A DNA stretch of 64,000 nucleotides, taken from contig CP064999.1 of NCBI GenBank assembly GCA_016700115.1, forward strand, positions 1,488,001 through 1,552,000. Direction: 5' to 3'. This document shows, one piece after another, positions 8,250-17,282 of this stretch. The DNA comes from Sphingobacteriales bacterium. Its GTDB lineage: Bacteria; Bacteroidota; Bacteroidia; Chitinophagales; UBA2359. The notes under the pieces are model-generated. The model saw only the letters and a program-made list of their open reading frames with translations, searched no databases and was not told where the DNA came from. Both the position numbers and the translations under genes were made by a program. Position 1 is the first letter of the stretch. Every line of letters starts with the position of its first letter.

Positions 8250-9128
8250 ATGGCAACAAGAAGTATTGAAGTAGTCGTTCCGCCGAGGGAACCTCATTAT
8301 GTCGGCGACGGATTCAGGGTTCATAATTTTATTCCGGGTGCATACCGTTTGGATATGAAGCGCATGGATCCGTTTATTATGCTGGATTATAATTCAAAAT
8401 TCTATTTCCCGCCGACAGACAAACCCAGAGGAGTGAGCGTTCATCCACACAGAGGGTTTGAAACTGTAACCATTGCATACAAAGGAAAAGTAGCTCATCA
8501 GGACAGCAGCGGAGGAGGCGGGGTGATTGGTGAGGGGGATGTTCAATGGATGACCGCAGCATCGGGTATTTTGCACAAAGAGTTTCACGAAGAAAATTTC
8601 AGCAAACAAGGCGGTGATTTTCAAATGGTTCAATTGTGGGTCAACCTGCCGGCAAAAGACAAAATGTCTGAGCCAAAGTATCAGGGCATTTCCAATACCG
8701 ATATTGCAAAGTATGTTTTACCCGAAAATGGAGGATTGGTCGAAGTAATTGCCGGAACATATCAGGGACTTAAAGGCAGTGCAAATACCTTTACCCCCCT
8801 CCACCTGCTAAATGCACGGTTGAACAAAAATGCAAAGGCTTCTTTTGATTTCCCCCAACACTTCAACACAGCCTTGCTGGTGATTGAAGGAAGCATCAGG
8901 GTAAATGGAATTGAAAAAGTACCGGCCGATCATTTAGTCCTTTTTGAAAACGACGGAACTGAATTTAGCTTCGAAGCTTTGGAGAATGCAGTTATCCTGA
9001 TATTGAGTGGCGAGCCACTGAACGAACCAATTGCCGCTCATGGTCCATTTGTGATGAACACGCACCGGGAAATTGTGCAAGCCATTCAGGATTTTCATGC
9101 CGGCAAGTTTGGTTATCTGGAAGAGTAA
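8250..9128 (+). CDS. Pirin family protein (cupin metalloprotein)
   Basis: A 292-aa bicupin. The N-terminal cupin keeps all four metal ligands of the pirin family: H65 and H67 in HPHRGFET, H109 and E111 in GILHKEFHEE, with the same spacing as in characterised pirins. The glycine-rich turn SSGGGGVIGEGDVQWMTAASG is also family-typical. Pirins bind Fe; some act as quercetin dioxygenases and others as redox-linked regulators, so the substrate is open. Length is normal. The gene is monocistronic, preceded by its own -7 box and followed by a bidirectional terminator shared with the convergent DUF937 gene. Confidence 0.93.
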   Translation: MATRSIEVVVPPREPHYVGDGFRVHNFIPGAYRLDMKRMDPFIMLDYNSKFYFPPTDKPRGVSVHPHRGFETVTIAYKGKVAHQDSSGGGGVIGEGDVQWMTAASGILHKEFHEENFSKQGGDFQMVQLWVNLPAKDKMSEPKYQGISNTDIAKYVLPENGGLVEVIAGTYQGLKGSANTFTPLHLLNARLNKNAKASFDFPQHFNTALLVIEGSIRVNGIEKVPADHLVLFENDGTEFSFEALENAVILILSGEPLNEPIAAHGPFVMNTHREIVQAIQDFHAGKFGYLEE

Positions 9129-9190
9129 CAGGAAAGGTAAAAAACTGGGGATTTACAGGGTTAATACTACATACAGCCCTGTTAACTGAT

Positions 9191-9240
9191 AAAAAAAGCA
9201 AAGGGAGGAAAACAGGTATAAACCCTTGTTTCCCTCCCTT
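9191..9240 (-). terminator. Intrinsic terminator between convergent genes
   Basis: Arms AAGGGAGGAAAACA (9201-9214) and TGTTTCCCTCCCTT (9227-9240) form a long stem around a short loop. On the minus strand the stem is followed by a T7 run (complement of 9191-9197), so it is a strong terminator for the DUF937 gene. It may also act weakly for the pirin gene on the plus strand. Confidence 0.8.
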
Positions 9241-9313
9241 AAACTTTTGTAAAAATCAAATCAGGGGAAGTTTCCTAAAATTAACCCTTTTTGTCCTTAC
9301 GGGGATCTCCAGG

Positions 9314-9922
9314 TTAGTTCCGTCCGTTCATCCAGTTTTTCAGAAAATTCATACCCATTGCTGCCACATCGTCCAAAACATTACCGTCGTTGTCCCTGTC
9401 GAGCAGTTTTCCGATGAGTCCCATATTTTTAGGGTCGGTTTTTTGCACATCATTAACAGAGGTATTGAGCAATCCTGCCAAACCTTCGGCATTCAATCCC
9501 TGAGAACGCTGCTGCTTTCCGAGCAAACCCATTGCCAAAGGAGCAGCTATCTGCATAATACTTTTGGTTGTATTTTTGTCAATACCGGTGTTGTTACTGA
9601 CAAAATCAGCAATCTGGTCAATCTGTCCGCCAAAAACATGGCCCATTATGCCCATTCCGGGGCCTTGAGAAAAGTTTCCTAAAAACCCGAGCAGGTTGTC
9701 AAAAATACTGCCATCATGGTCTTTAGTAACTGCGTTAAAAAGTGCATTTGCACCTTCTTCCTGCGAGGCGTTGTTGGCGAGTGCTGTGGCAAAAATGGGT
9801 AAAAACTGACTTAGTGCTAACTGGGTAGTTCCTTTATCCAAACCTAATTGTTGGCCAATCATTTCGGCAGCTTGTCCTCCAAACTGACTGTTCAACAAAT
9901 CGAGAAAATTGTTTTGGTCCAT
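9314..9922 (-). CDS. DUF937 domain protein
   Basis: A 202-aa, glycine/alanine-rich helical protein beginning MDQNNFLDLLNSQFGG. The repeated helical units with conserved glycines (QFLPIFATALANNA, IMGHVFGG, APLAMGLLGK, LAGLLN) identify the DUF937 family, whose biochemical role is not established. Near the C-terminus DRDNDGNVLDDV looks like an EF-hand-type or dockerin-type calcium loop, a feature often seen in the family. No signal peptide is visible. A full-consensus -7 box lies at 9979-9986 and a strong terminator follows the gene, so it is transcribed alone. Confidence 0.85.
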   Translation of the reverse strand: MDQNNFLDLLNSQFGGQAAEMIGQQLGLDKGTTQLALSQFLPIFATALANNASQEEGANALFNAVTKDHDGSIFDNLLGFLGNFSQGPGMGIMGHVFGGQIDQIADFVSNNTGIDKNTTKSIMQIAAPLAMGLLGKQQRSQGLNAEGLAGLLNTSVNDVQKTDPKNMGLIGKLLDRDNDGNVLDDVAAMGMNFLKNWMNGRN

Positions 9923-9978
9923 AATAAAAAACGTTGTTTATAGATTAAAAAAAGCTTGCTTGTATGTCTGCTGTGATG

Positions 9979-9986
9979 CAAATATA
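9979..9986 (-). promoter_or_regulatory. -7 box for the DUF937 gene
   Basis: The minus strand reads TATATTTG, a full TAnnTTTG match, 57 bp upstream of the start codon at 9922. Confidence 0.5.
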
Positions 9987-10256
9987 AATAAAGGTTTAGG
10001 AATAAAAAAATATTTAACAGATTTGGCCGGTAAAGTTGTAAGGCTTATAAAAACCATCTCATCTTCCAATTCGTTAGGTGTTAAACAGGAGGATTTATTC
10101 CCGATGATGGAGTCTTTTCTTACAGCCTTATATTAACGGTTTGTCAACCCATTAAGGTTTAATCAACAACAAAGAAAACAGGGGTAAGTCCTTTTTTCTG
10201 TAATTCATTGTAATAAAACAAGATTTTAGGTAAAAATCAGGGGTTACAAAAGTCAT

Positions 10257-10529
10257 TTGCAGGGGTGCAATAAGCCTTTGCAGGGGCGATTTGATGTATT
10301 GCAGGGGTGCATTAAGTCATTGCAGGGGTGAATTGATGTATTGCAGGGGCGAGTTAAGCCTTCGCAAAGGCACAATGCTACTTTGCAGGGGTACAAAAGT
10401 TTATTACAGGGGTGCAATAAGTCTTTGCATAGGCAAAATGCTTCTTTGCAGGTGCGCAATAGGACATTGCAGGGGTGAATTAAGTCAATGCAGGGTGGAC
10501 TTTTAGCTTTGCGGAGGAATTTTAAACCT
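10257..10529. repeat. 21-bp-period degenerate tandem array 1 (13 units)
   Basis: Thirteen consecutive units of exactly 21 bp with no phase slip. Most begin TTGCAGGGG, followed by a variable AT-rich half such as TGCAATAAG or TGAATTGATG. The unit start recurs at 10257, 10278, 10299 and so on to 10509; a shifted, weaker unit precedes them at 10236. Several units contain the inverted repeat TTGCA-N4-TGCAA. Because 21 is a multiple of three, the array is open on both strands (a 71-codon and a 68-codon frame), but those frames are repeat artefacts with Cys/Pro-rich periodic translations. The array lies between two minus-strand genes. Compare array 2 at 44203-44496. Confidence 0.9.
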
Positions 10530-10711
10530 ATGAACAGGTTATTTTCTCATGAATCCATTCTAATTTTTAAAATTTGAACGGAACGATGTTTATCATGATG
10601 GCATGTCTGTTAAAACCAACTTCTATTAGACAAAATATCAGTTACATAGGTATTGTTGCACAGATTATCTGACTAATATGTAAGTCAGTTTAGTGTAATC
10701 TGTTTAAAACA
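10530..10711. other. Intergenic segment with nested inverted repeats
   Basis: No gene is seen. At 10661-10702 two nested perfect inverted repeats occur: CAGATTA (10661-10667) with TAATCTG (10696-10702), and inside them CTGACT (10669-10674) with AGTCAG (10683-10688). This hairpin lies just before the bidirectional terminator. It may be the end of a plus-strand transcript through array 1, but no plus-strand promoter could be identified. Confidence 0.45.
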
Positions 10712-10748
10712 AAAAACTCCGGTAAATCTTAGAATTACCGGAGTTTTT
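10712..10748. terminator. Bidirectional intrinsic terminator
   Basis: A perfect 14-bp stem: AAAAACTCCGGTAA at 10712-10725 and TTACCGGAGTTTTT at 10735-10748, with a 9-nt loop. T-runs exist on both strands. It terminates the minus-strand T9SS cargo gene, which stops at 10785, and would also stop any plus-strand transcript from array 1. Confidence 0.85.
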
Positions 10749-10784
10749 AAAAAAAGGACAAAGAGTCCGGACTGGTTTAAAGCC

Positions 10785-13700
10785 TTATCTTTGAATAAGC
10801 AGTTTGCCGCTTAAGACCTGCTCGCTGCCCTGAATGTTGAGCAGATACAAGCCGGGTACAAGTTGTTCGACTGAAAGCGTGGCTTGAATCTGACAATCTG
10901 TTCCTGAGTTGGTTTGTTGTTGCAGAACAAGTTTACCACTCAGATCAAATATCCTGATTAGGTTGTTGCTGCCCGTATTGGGATAAGCAATTGTTACTTC
11001 CCTGGCTGCCGGCACAGGGCTGATGATAATGTTACCTGAAGCCTGTTCATTGTCTGTGCTGTTGATACTGATTGTTCCAAGTTTACGGGTAGTACCGTTC
11101 AGGTCGGTTTGTGAGAGTTGGTAATAAGTAGCAGCACAGGATTTGTATGAATCAGTATATTGATAAGTTTGCGTGGTGATGCTGGTTCCGGCAGCCTGTA
11201 CATTGGCTATACGGGTAAAATCCTGACCATTGCTGCTACGCCAAAGTGTGTAATACTCACAATCGGTTTCTGTGGCCGTTGCCCAGCTCAGCAAATTTCC
11301 ATCTGCTACCGGTTCACCTTTAAAATATATCAGTTCAACAGGTGTTTTGATACAGAAAAAGGATTCGGACAATGTTACTGTTTCACAGCCAAACGCATCA
11401 GAAATAGTAAACTCATAAATTGTGGTTATACCCTCTGCAAAAATGACTTCTGCCGAAGATCCGTATTCAATTTCTCCTCCCAAATCACCTATTGAAAAAT
11501 ACGGGCTGGTGTTGTCATACTGCGGATAACCTCCCTGAGGGAAGGCAATAACATGATAATCGCCGGTGAGCCAATCGCAAAACTCGTTTACCAACACTGT
11601 AATTGGAGCAAGGAACAAGACTGGAGTTCCTGCAGCAATATCAATACAGGGGTCAGACAGTAAGGGACCGCCGGAGCCATCAGGTAGTGCGGCAACTGCT
11701 GAAACATAATAGGTAACATAGTACTGACCGGCAGGGCTGATGTCTGCGAAACTGAAAGCGCCGGTTGTGTTTTGAGCTAATATTGTACCTGCCGTTTCAT
11801 CTGGTGAAGTATGAAGGATGTAATAAAGTTCCTGTCCTTCGTCTAAAATCTCATCCCCAAGATTAGTAACCGTCAGGGTTTGGTCGTGGCAGGCAATTTC
11901 AAGGTCTGAAGGCATAGTTCCTGCCTCACCTGCCGATACCACGATGGCAGCCGAAGCAGTGGCATTACATCCTTCATCCCCTACAGTATAGGAAACGGTA
12001 TAAATTCCCGCACTCAACCCAATAGGCGAGAAAATACCGCTCACCGGGTCAATTCCTGTTCCGCTCCAGGTTCCTCCCGGAGTTTCGGGTATAAACAACG
12101 CCGGACCGCTTCCCTGACAGAAGTTAAACGACTCAAAAGCCGGACTGGGAGGTGCAACAACAAATACGGTTTGCGTAGAAGTGTTTGGGCATCCGTTAAC
12201 CTCAACAAATAAAGAAATAGCGATTGGGGTATTCAACAATTCAACAGGAACATCCGAAGGGCTGAACACATTGCTTTCTACGGCAGTACCTGTAATTGTT
12301 GCTCCGGCAGTAACCGGCACAAGGGTAACCGGTCCGTCAGTAATACAATAAGTGATTCCGTTTATGGGGTTTCCGTTCTGGTCTGTATAACTGGCATTAG
12401 GCAAAGCATTAACTGTAACTGTGGTAGTTGTCGTACTTGTACAGGAAGGAATAGTACCCACTGTGTAGGTAACAACATAGTCGCCCGGCGTAAGACCGGC
12501 GGGGTTAAACAAACCGGTAGCGGGATTGACCACTCCGGTTCCTGACCATGTACCTCCCGGAAGCGAGGCCTGAAGCAAGGCAGGAGAGTCGCCCGGACAG
12601 AAATTTAAAGGGAAAGCCTCCACAGACTGTTCACCGAGTACTACAATAGTCTGGGTGATTTGGTCTTCACCGTTGCAGGTGCCGGGATTGATGGCTAAAA
12701 GTGTAATAGAATAAGTGCCGGCTTCGGTAAAAGTATAGGAAGGGCTTGTTTCAGTTGAGGTGGTAGCATCCGGAAAAGTCCATTGATATTCGGTAGCATT
12801 GATACTGGTATTGGTAAACTCAACGGTATAAGGAACACAACCCGGAGGAGGGAGGTTAAACTGTGCAACTGTGGGTGCTGTATCGAATGAAAACTTAATG
12901 CAGCCAAGGTTGCAATTTGTAGAGTTATTGGTGGTTGACCATGCCCCGGGAGTAGTTGGGAATAAATCTGAACCACCACAACCGGCACAAACTGCCTGGT
13001 AAATAACTCCGGCTTTGTCGAATCGGCTCGTACCGCCATCAACATGTTCGCCCGTTCCGCTTGGCGAACCAAAAAAGGTGGCATATAACAAGGTAGAGGC
13101 GTTTTCGCCGAGAATTATGAAATAGTAGTCGCTGCCGTCTGTAGCATTATCGAAAGCATCGGGGGTAATTGGCAGTCCGTTGGTTGTAGAACCCGGTAAA
13201 GTACTATTTACGTTACCACCCCATCCGGAAACATAGATCTGATAGCAATTATCAATCAAAAATGCGGTTGGTGAGATATTGGGTGAGCCGTTGCCATTTC
13301 CAAAGGTGGTTGACCATATAGAGGTTGTCAGGTCATTGCTTAGTTTGTGAATATACTGACCGCTGTTGGGGTTGTTATAAACGCCCGCTGAAACAGGATA
13401 AACGCCCGCAGTTTGGCCGACTGTATAAATATTGAGATCCTGGTCTATATCAACGAAAAAGGACTGATCGTAAAGTGAAGTGCCGAGATAAGTAGAACCG
13501 ATTAAAGTACTGCCATCAGAACTGATTTTTGCGAGCCAGGCATCCGATGTCCCGCCGTTAAAGCTGGTATCATAAGCCCCCGGAGTAGTCGGAAAGTTGT
13601 TGCTGTTTGTGCCACCACAGACGTAAATAGTTTCGTCAGTATCCATTTTAATAGAATAAGCCGCATCGTCTGCAGTCCCACCCAAATAAGTGCCCCAAAT

Positions 13701-15164
13701 CATGTTGGTAAGATTGGGATTGAGTTTTATAAGGCAGGCATCCTGTCCTCCTTGTGCAAATTCTGAGATAACGCCAACTGTAGCAGGGAAATCCGGAGAG
13801 TTTGTTGAAGAAGCAAGATAGATATTTCCCCCTGCATCTATAAATACCTCTCCCCGGCTTTCATCTGCATAATTTCTTTTTAAGGCTGTTGAGAGGTTTA
13901 ATCCGTCGTTTCCTACTCCACCTATAAAAGTTGAACCTATTAGTCCGCTTCCGTCCGGTGTAAATTTGGTAACGATAATATCAGAGCCGGGGCCGCTTTG
14001 GTAAGGAATAGAATTGAAGGTAACAGCAAATCCGCCATTGAATGACTGGTCAAAGGCACCTGCTGTTGTTGGAAAGTTTACCGAGCCGGTGGTGCCATAT
14101 ACAATCAGTTCGTCCGATGGAGTAACTATCATACTATGAGGCACTTCGCTACTCGCGCTTCCTCCCAAATAGGTAGAATAAATAAGGCTGCTCCCGTCGG
14201 GAGAGAATTTGGAAATACTAATATCAACAACAAAGGGTCCGGAAGGGTCTCCGCCTGCAAAATTGACCTGAAAAGCACCGGTAGTGGTGGGATAGCCAAC
14301 TCCGAAAGAAGCGCCACCGGCATAAAGATGTCCGGAGTTGTCATAAGTTGCGGTAAAACCCCAGTTGTCGGAGGTTGCTCCGGTATAACTTGCAAAAATC
14401 AAAGTGGGGTCAATGATTAATTCCTGCGAAGTGTCATAACCTTCCGGCATGGAAAAAGTAACAGTATTGCCCGAAACACTGAAAAAGCAGGGAACCTGAG
14501 TCAGTTGCCCGTCAATATACTGATAGGCATAGGGTTGCTGTTCAATCACCGTATTGACAGAGGTTGCCATGTGTAAGTTTCCGTTTTGGACAAAAAGGTT
14601 ATCCAAACCTTCGTATTGCAACTGAATTTGGTTGGCATCAGCACCGGGTGCTACTATAAAATCGTATTTCACCTGCCCTCCGTCTCCATAAAAACGCAGG
14701 TCAATCCCATTGTAAAGATTATAGTAATCAATTTGATGAAACAAACCGACATGCCCTTTCCAACGGGAAGGGTCATTATCAATAAAGTAATTGCGGTAGG
14801 TCTCGTGCTGACAGGAAGCCTGAGCTTCTGTGGGCAGGTTTACATCACCGGCAAACAACATCTGAAAAGCATGGCAATGAATGGAAAAGTCAGACAAATC
14901 CATCTCGGGATTGTGATGGGCTTCATGAAGATAGTCCAAATCTGAAGGACTTACTAATACATAAGTCAACCTGTCAGATTCTAAAAACAAACGGGCAGCG
15001 TTCAACTCAACCTGATATTTTATTTGGTCGTCCCATTGTCCTTTGTTTTCGACAAAATTTAGGTAGGTATCCGGCAAGTCGCCGGGTTCACAAGCTATTA
15101 ACACGGCAGGCAATTGCATCCAGCCTATCATAGAAAGCAAAATAAGAGTTAGTAGTTTTTTCAT
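10785..15164 (-). CDS. Giant secreted SBBP-repeat / PKD protein with T9SS sorting domain
   Basis: A 1459-aa protein with a signal peptide (residues 1-24). The N-terminal module beginning YLNFVENKGQWDDQIKY is typical of Bacteroidota SBBP-repeat proteins. Beta-propeller-like SBBP repeats follow (about 250-760), each with a pattern such as STYLGG...FPTTPGA(Y/F)D. A PKD domain (YQWTFPDATTSTETSPSYTF) comes next, then two Ig-like repeats each carrying GGTWSGTG, and a C-terminal beta-sandwich sorting domain (IIISPVPAAREVTI...GLYLLNIQ...GKLLIQR). The last part is the type A signal that directs export through the type IX system and surface attachment. The likely role is adhesion or an extracellular matrix component; no catalytic domain is seen. 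The gene is monocistronic with a strong terminator. Confidence 0.92.
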   Translation of the reverse strand: MKKLLTLILLSMIGWMQLPAVLIACEPGDLPDTYLNFVENKGQWDDQIKYQVELNAARLFLESDRLTYVLVSPSDLDYLHEAHHNPEMDLSDFSIHCHAFQMLFAGDVNLPTEAQASCQHETYRNYFIDNDPSRWKGHVGLFHQIDYYNLYNGIDLRFYGDGGQVKYDFIVAPGADANQIQLQYEGLDNLFVQNGNLHMATSVNTVIEQQPYAYQYIDGQLTQVPCFFSVSGNTVTFSMPEGYDTSQELIIDPTLIFASYTGATSDNWGFTATYDNSGHLYAGGASFGVGYPTTTGAFQVNFAGGDPSGPFVVDISISKFSPDGSSLIYSTYLGGSASSEVPHSMIVTPSDELIVYGTTGSVNFPTTAGAFDQSFNGGFAVTFNSIPYQSGPGSDIIVTKFTPDGSGLIGSTFIGGVGNDGLNLSTALKRNYADESRGEVFIDAGGNIYLASSTNSPDFPATVGVISEFAQGGQDACLIKLNPNLTNMIWGTYLGGTADDAAYSIKMDTDETIYVCGGTNSNNFPTTPGAYDTSFNGGTSDAWLAKISSDGSTLIGSTYLGTSLYDQSFFVDIDQDLNIYTVGQTAGVYPVSAGVYNNPNSGQYIHKLSNDLTTSIWSTTFGNGNGSPNISPTAFLIDNCYQIYVSGWGGNVNSTLPGSTTNGLPITPDAFDNATDGSDYYFIILGENASTLLYATFFGSPSGTGEHVDGGTSRFDKAGVIYQAVCAGCGGSDLFPTTPGAWSTTNNSTNCNLGCIKFSFDTAPTVAQFNLPPPGCVPYTVEFTNTSINATEYQWTFPDATTSTETSPSYTFTEAGTYSITLLAINPGTCNGEDQITQTIVVLGEQSVEAFPLNFCPGDSPALLQASLPGGTWSGTGVVNPATGLFNPAGLTPGDYVVTYTVGTIPSCTSTTTTTVTVNALPNASYTDQNGNPINGITYCITDGPVTLVPVTAGATITGTAVESNVFSPSDVPVELLNTPIAISLFVEVNGCPNTSTQTVFVVAPPSPAFESFNFCQGSGPALFIPETPGGTWSGTGIDPVSGIFSPIGLSAGIYTVSYTVGDEGCNATASAAIVVSAGEAGTMPSDLEIACHDQTLTVTNLGDEILDEGQELYYILHTSPDETAGTILAQNTTGAFSFADISPAGQYYVTYYVSAVAALPDGSGGPLLSDPCIDIAAGTPVLFLAPITVLVNEFCDWLTGDYHVIAFPQGGYPQYDNTSPYFSIGDLGGEIEYGSSAEVIFAEGITTIYEFTISDAFGCETVTLSESFFCIKTPVELIYFKGEPVADGNLLSWATATETDCEYYTLWRSSNGQDFTRIANVQAAGTSITTQTYQYTDSYKSCAATYYQLSQTDLNGTTRKLGTISINSTDNEQASGNIIISPVPAAREVTIAYPNTGSNNLIRIFDLSGKLVLQQQTNSGTDCQIQATLSVEQLVPGLYLLNIQGSEQVLSGKLLIQR

Positions 15165-15430
15165 AATAGAAAAAGAGGTGGTTTAGTAGTTGATTAGTTC
15201 AATGTTCGTTGAACGCTTGTCTGTCCTGAAATTGAAAAAAGTCCGGCAATATACGACCGCAAATTACAAATTTGTATGGGTTCTCCATGCATTTCAATCA
15301 GGTTTCAACAATTTTTTATTAGTAAACAGTGTTGTTCTGACAGATTTTGGAATTACAAGTCTGTTTTTTTTAGCGGAATCTGTCCACTTGCCCACGATAC
15401 TTTTCATTAAAAGCGGTTAATCCGGGGGGA

Positions 15431-15961
15431 TTAGTAAGTTTCTATTTCACCTTCAAGTTCAATATAGGAATTCAGCAATTCATCAAAAGACTGAAATAAT
15501 ACCTTCCATTTGGCCGGATTCAATTCATGACAGGCATAAATTATCGGCGATTCGTTCAAGTTGGAGGCTTCCCATACCAGGATTTCCTGTTCTTTCGTGT
15601 GGATGATTGGAATATATCGTTTACCTGTTTTCTGTTCCATTTCCTGAATATCAAAGGCTATGAATTCGCCCTCAAACCGGTATGCGTCCATAATTTCCTG
15701 TAAACTCAAAAAATAATTGCTGTTCCAGATTATGCCTGCCTTCATTTCGGCATTTTCGAGATCCTCATCGCTCCAGCTATCATCAGCAAAACAACCCCCG
15801 TTACAATTTGTATAAAAAGATTTCAAGGTTGGAGGTAGGGTAATCTTTAATATTGCTTCGAATTGAGAAATTTCGGAAACGGATGCACCTGTATTCCAAA
15901 AACTGCGGTGTTGTAACTGTCCGGCTTTTTCGTTAAGTTTTAAAATAATTTCAGTCATCAT
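15431..15961 (-). CDS. SMI1/KNR4 (SUKH) family protein
   Basis: About 176 aa from ATG 15961; a TTG two codons earlier is less likely. The block ISQFEAILKITLPPTLKSFYTNCNGG and the later WSDEDLENAEMKAGIIW...FIAFDIQEM match the SUKH fold. Family members are often immunity proteins against contact-dependent or other polymorphic toxins, or general scaffold proteins. No toxin gene is adjacent, so an immunity role is not supported here. A TAATTTTG -7 box at 15965-15972 almost touches the start codon, implying a very short or absent leader, or use of the second ATG at 15958. Confidence 0.8.
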   Translation of the reverse strand: MMTEIILKLNEKAGQLQHRSFWNTGASVSEISQFEAILKITLPPTLKSFYTNCNGGCFADDSWSDEDLENAEMKAGIIWNSNYFLSLQEIMDAYRFEGEFIAFDIQEMEQKTGKRYIPIIHTKEQEILVWEASNLNESPIIYACHELNPAKWKVLFQSFDELLNSYIELEGEIETY

Positions 15962-15964
15962 TGC

Positions 15965-15972
15965 CAAAATTA
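15965..15972 (-). promoter_or_regulatory. -7 box abutting the SMI1/KNR4 start
   Basis: The minus strand reads TAATTTTG. It lies only 4 bp before the ATG at 15961, so if used the transcript would be leaderless or nearly so. Confidence 0.35.
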
Positions 15973-16045
15973 AACAATCGAAACAAACTATAGAGTACCT
16001 TATTAACCCTGTTGTAATCTTGTTTTTTATTATTGCAGCCCTCCA

Positions 16046-17137
16046 TCAGGCAAATCTATTGCCATGTTTTTCAACAACATCAGCGTAGATGTTTTTAATG
16101 TTTTGTTCGTCCTCAATAGGGCAAATCAGCAACACATCTCCGGAATCTATGACACAAAAACCAGATAGCCCCTGAACGATAACGAGTTTATCGCTATTGA
16201 TCTGAATCAGGTTATTGTCTGAGACATAAGTCAGAATGTTTTTACCGCCAAGCGCATTGTTTTGCTGGTCTTTCTGGTGCTTTTCCCAAAGTGAAGACCA
16301 ACTGCCCAAATCACTCCATCCGAAATTTACAGGTAGTACGTAAACATTATCAGCATATTCCATGATGGCATAATCAATAGATGTGGCCGTACATTCTTTG
16401 TAAACTCCGGCAACAAATTCCTCTTCCTCAATTGTATTGTAAAGCCCTTCCCCTTCTGAAAAAAGCTCGTACAAATTGGGGTTTATCAGTTTAAATGACT
16501 CAAGAATGCTCTTGACATGCCAGATAAAAATGCCTGAGTTCCACAAAAAATCTCCAAATTCTACAAAGTCTTTGGCCACTTCATAAGAAGGTTTCTCAAC
16601 AAAAGTCTTTACTTTGCAAATTCCGTTCTTGCCAACTTTTTCATCAAACTGAATATAACCATACCCGGTATGCGGACGGGTAGGCTTTATGCCAAGGGTA
16701 ACCAATGTGTTGGTTTGAGACGCAAAATCCAAACAACTGAGCAAAGCATTATTAAACAGTTCGGTTTCCGTAATGTAATGGTCTGAAGGTGCTACAATAA
16801 ATGTGGCATTCGGATTGATTGCCGCAATTTTATAGGCTGTAAACAAGATACAAGGGGCTGTATTTTTTCGCGCCGGCTCAGAGATAATCTGAAAGGGCTG
16901 AATTCCGGGTAGCTGCTCTTTGACGAGTGGAATATATTGTTTGCTGGTGATGATGAAAATATGATCTTCTGCAATAAACCTGGCAAAACGATCATAAGTA
17001 CTTTGTAATAAACTTTTGCCAGTATGAAGAATATCTAAAAATTGTTTTGGATTTTTTTCACGGCTTCCCGGCCAAAAACGACTGCCTATGCCACCGGCCA
17101 TAATGGCAACATAGTAATTTTCAAAGGCACGTTCCAT
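16046..17137 (-). CDS. manC: Mannose-1-phosphate guanylyltransferase
   Basis: A 363-aa nucleotidyltransferase making GDP-mannose from mannose-1-phosphate and GTP for glycan synthesis. The N-terminal signature GGIGSRFWPGSREKNPKQF (from residue 15) binds the nucleotide; APSDHYI and FVEKP followed by WNSGIFIW are also diagnostic for GMP. It lacks the C-terminal phosphomannose isomerase domain of bifunctional ManC/AlgA proteins, so it is single-function. The next gene upstream on the same strand is the arabinose-5-phosphate isomerase, 145 bp away, a second sugar-phosphate enzyme of envelope glycan synthesis. Confidence 0.94.
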   Translation of the reverse strand: MERAFENYYVAIMAGGIGSRFWPGSREKNPKQFLDILHTGKSLLQSTYDRFARFIAEDHIFIITSKQYIPLVKEQLPGIQPFQIISEPARKNTAPCILFTAYKIAAINPNATFIVAPSDHYITETELFNNALLSCLDFASQTNTLVTLGIKPTRPHTGYGYIQFDEKVGKNGICKVKTFVEKPSYEVAKDFVEFGDFLWNSGIFIWHVKSILESFKLINPNLYELFSEGEGLYNTIEEEEFVAGVYKECTATSIDYAIMEYADNVYVLPVNFGWSDLGSWSSLWEKHQKDQQNNALGGKNILTYVSDNNLIQINSDKLVIVQGLSGFCVIDSGDVLLICPIEDEQNIKNIYADVVEKHGNRFA

Positions 17138-17282
17138 GTTTAAATTGATTATCTTTTTTACTTATTATTATAATGTAGCGGGTTGGTGAGATTGTTTAAA
17201 AAATTAGATAGCTGCAAGATACAAATTATCAGGATAGTTCAGTCGCAATCAGATTTTCAATAAACCTGACAACGGCAACTTA

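Noticed and set aside
10253..10506. Two open frames of 68 and 71 codons with Cys/Pro-rich periodic translations
   Set aside because: They run on opposite strands through the 21-bp array; the 7-residue periodicity is a by-product of the repeat length being a multiple of three.
10236..10529. CRISPR array
   Set aside because: Units are contiguous 21-bp degenerate copies with no fixed repeat and no unique spacers, and no cas gene is present.
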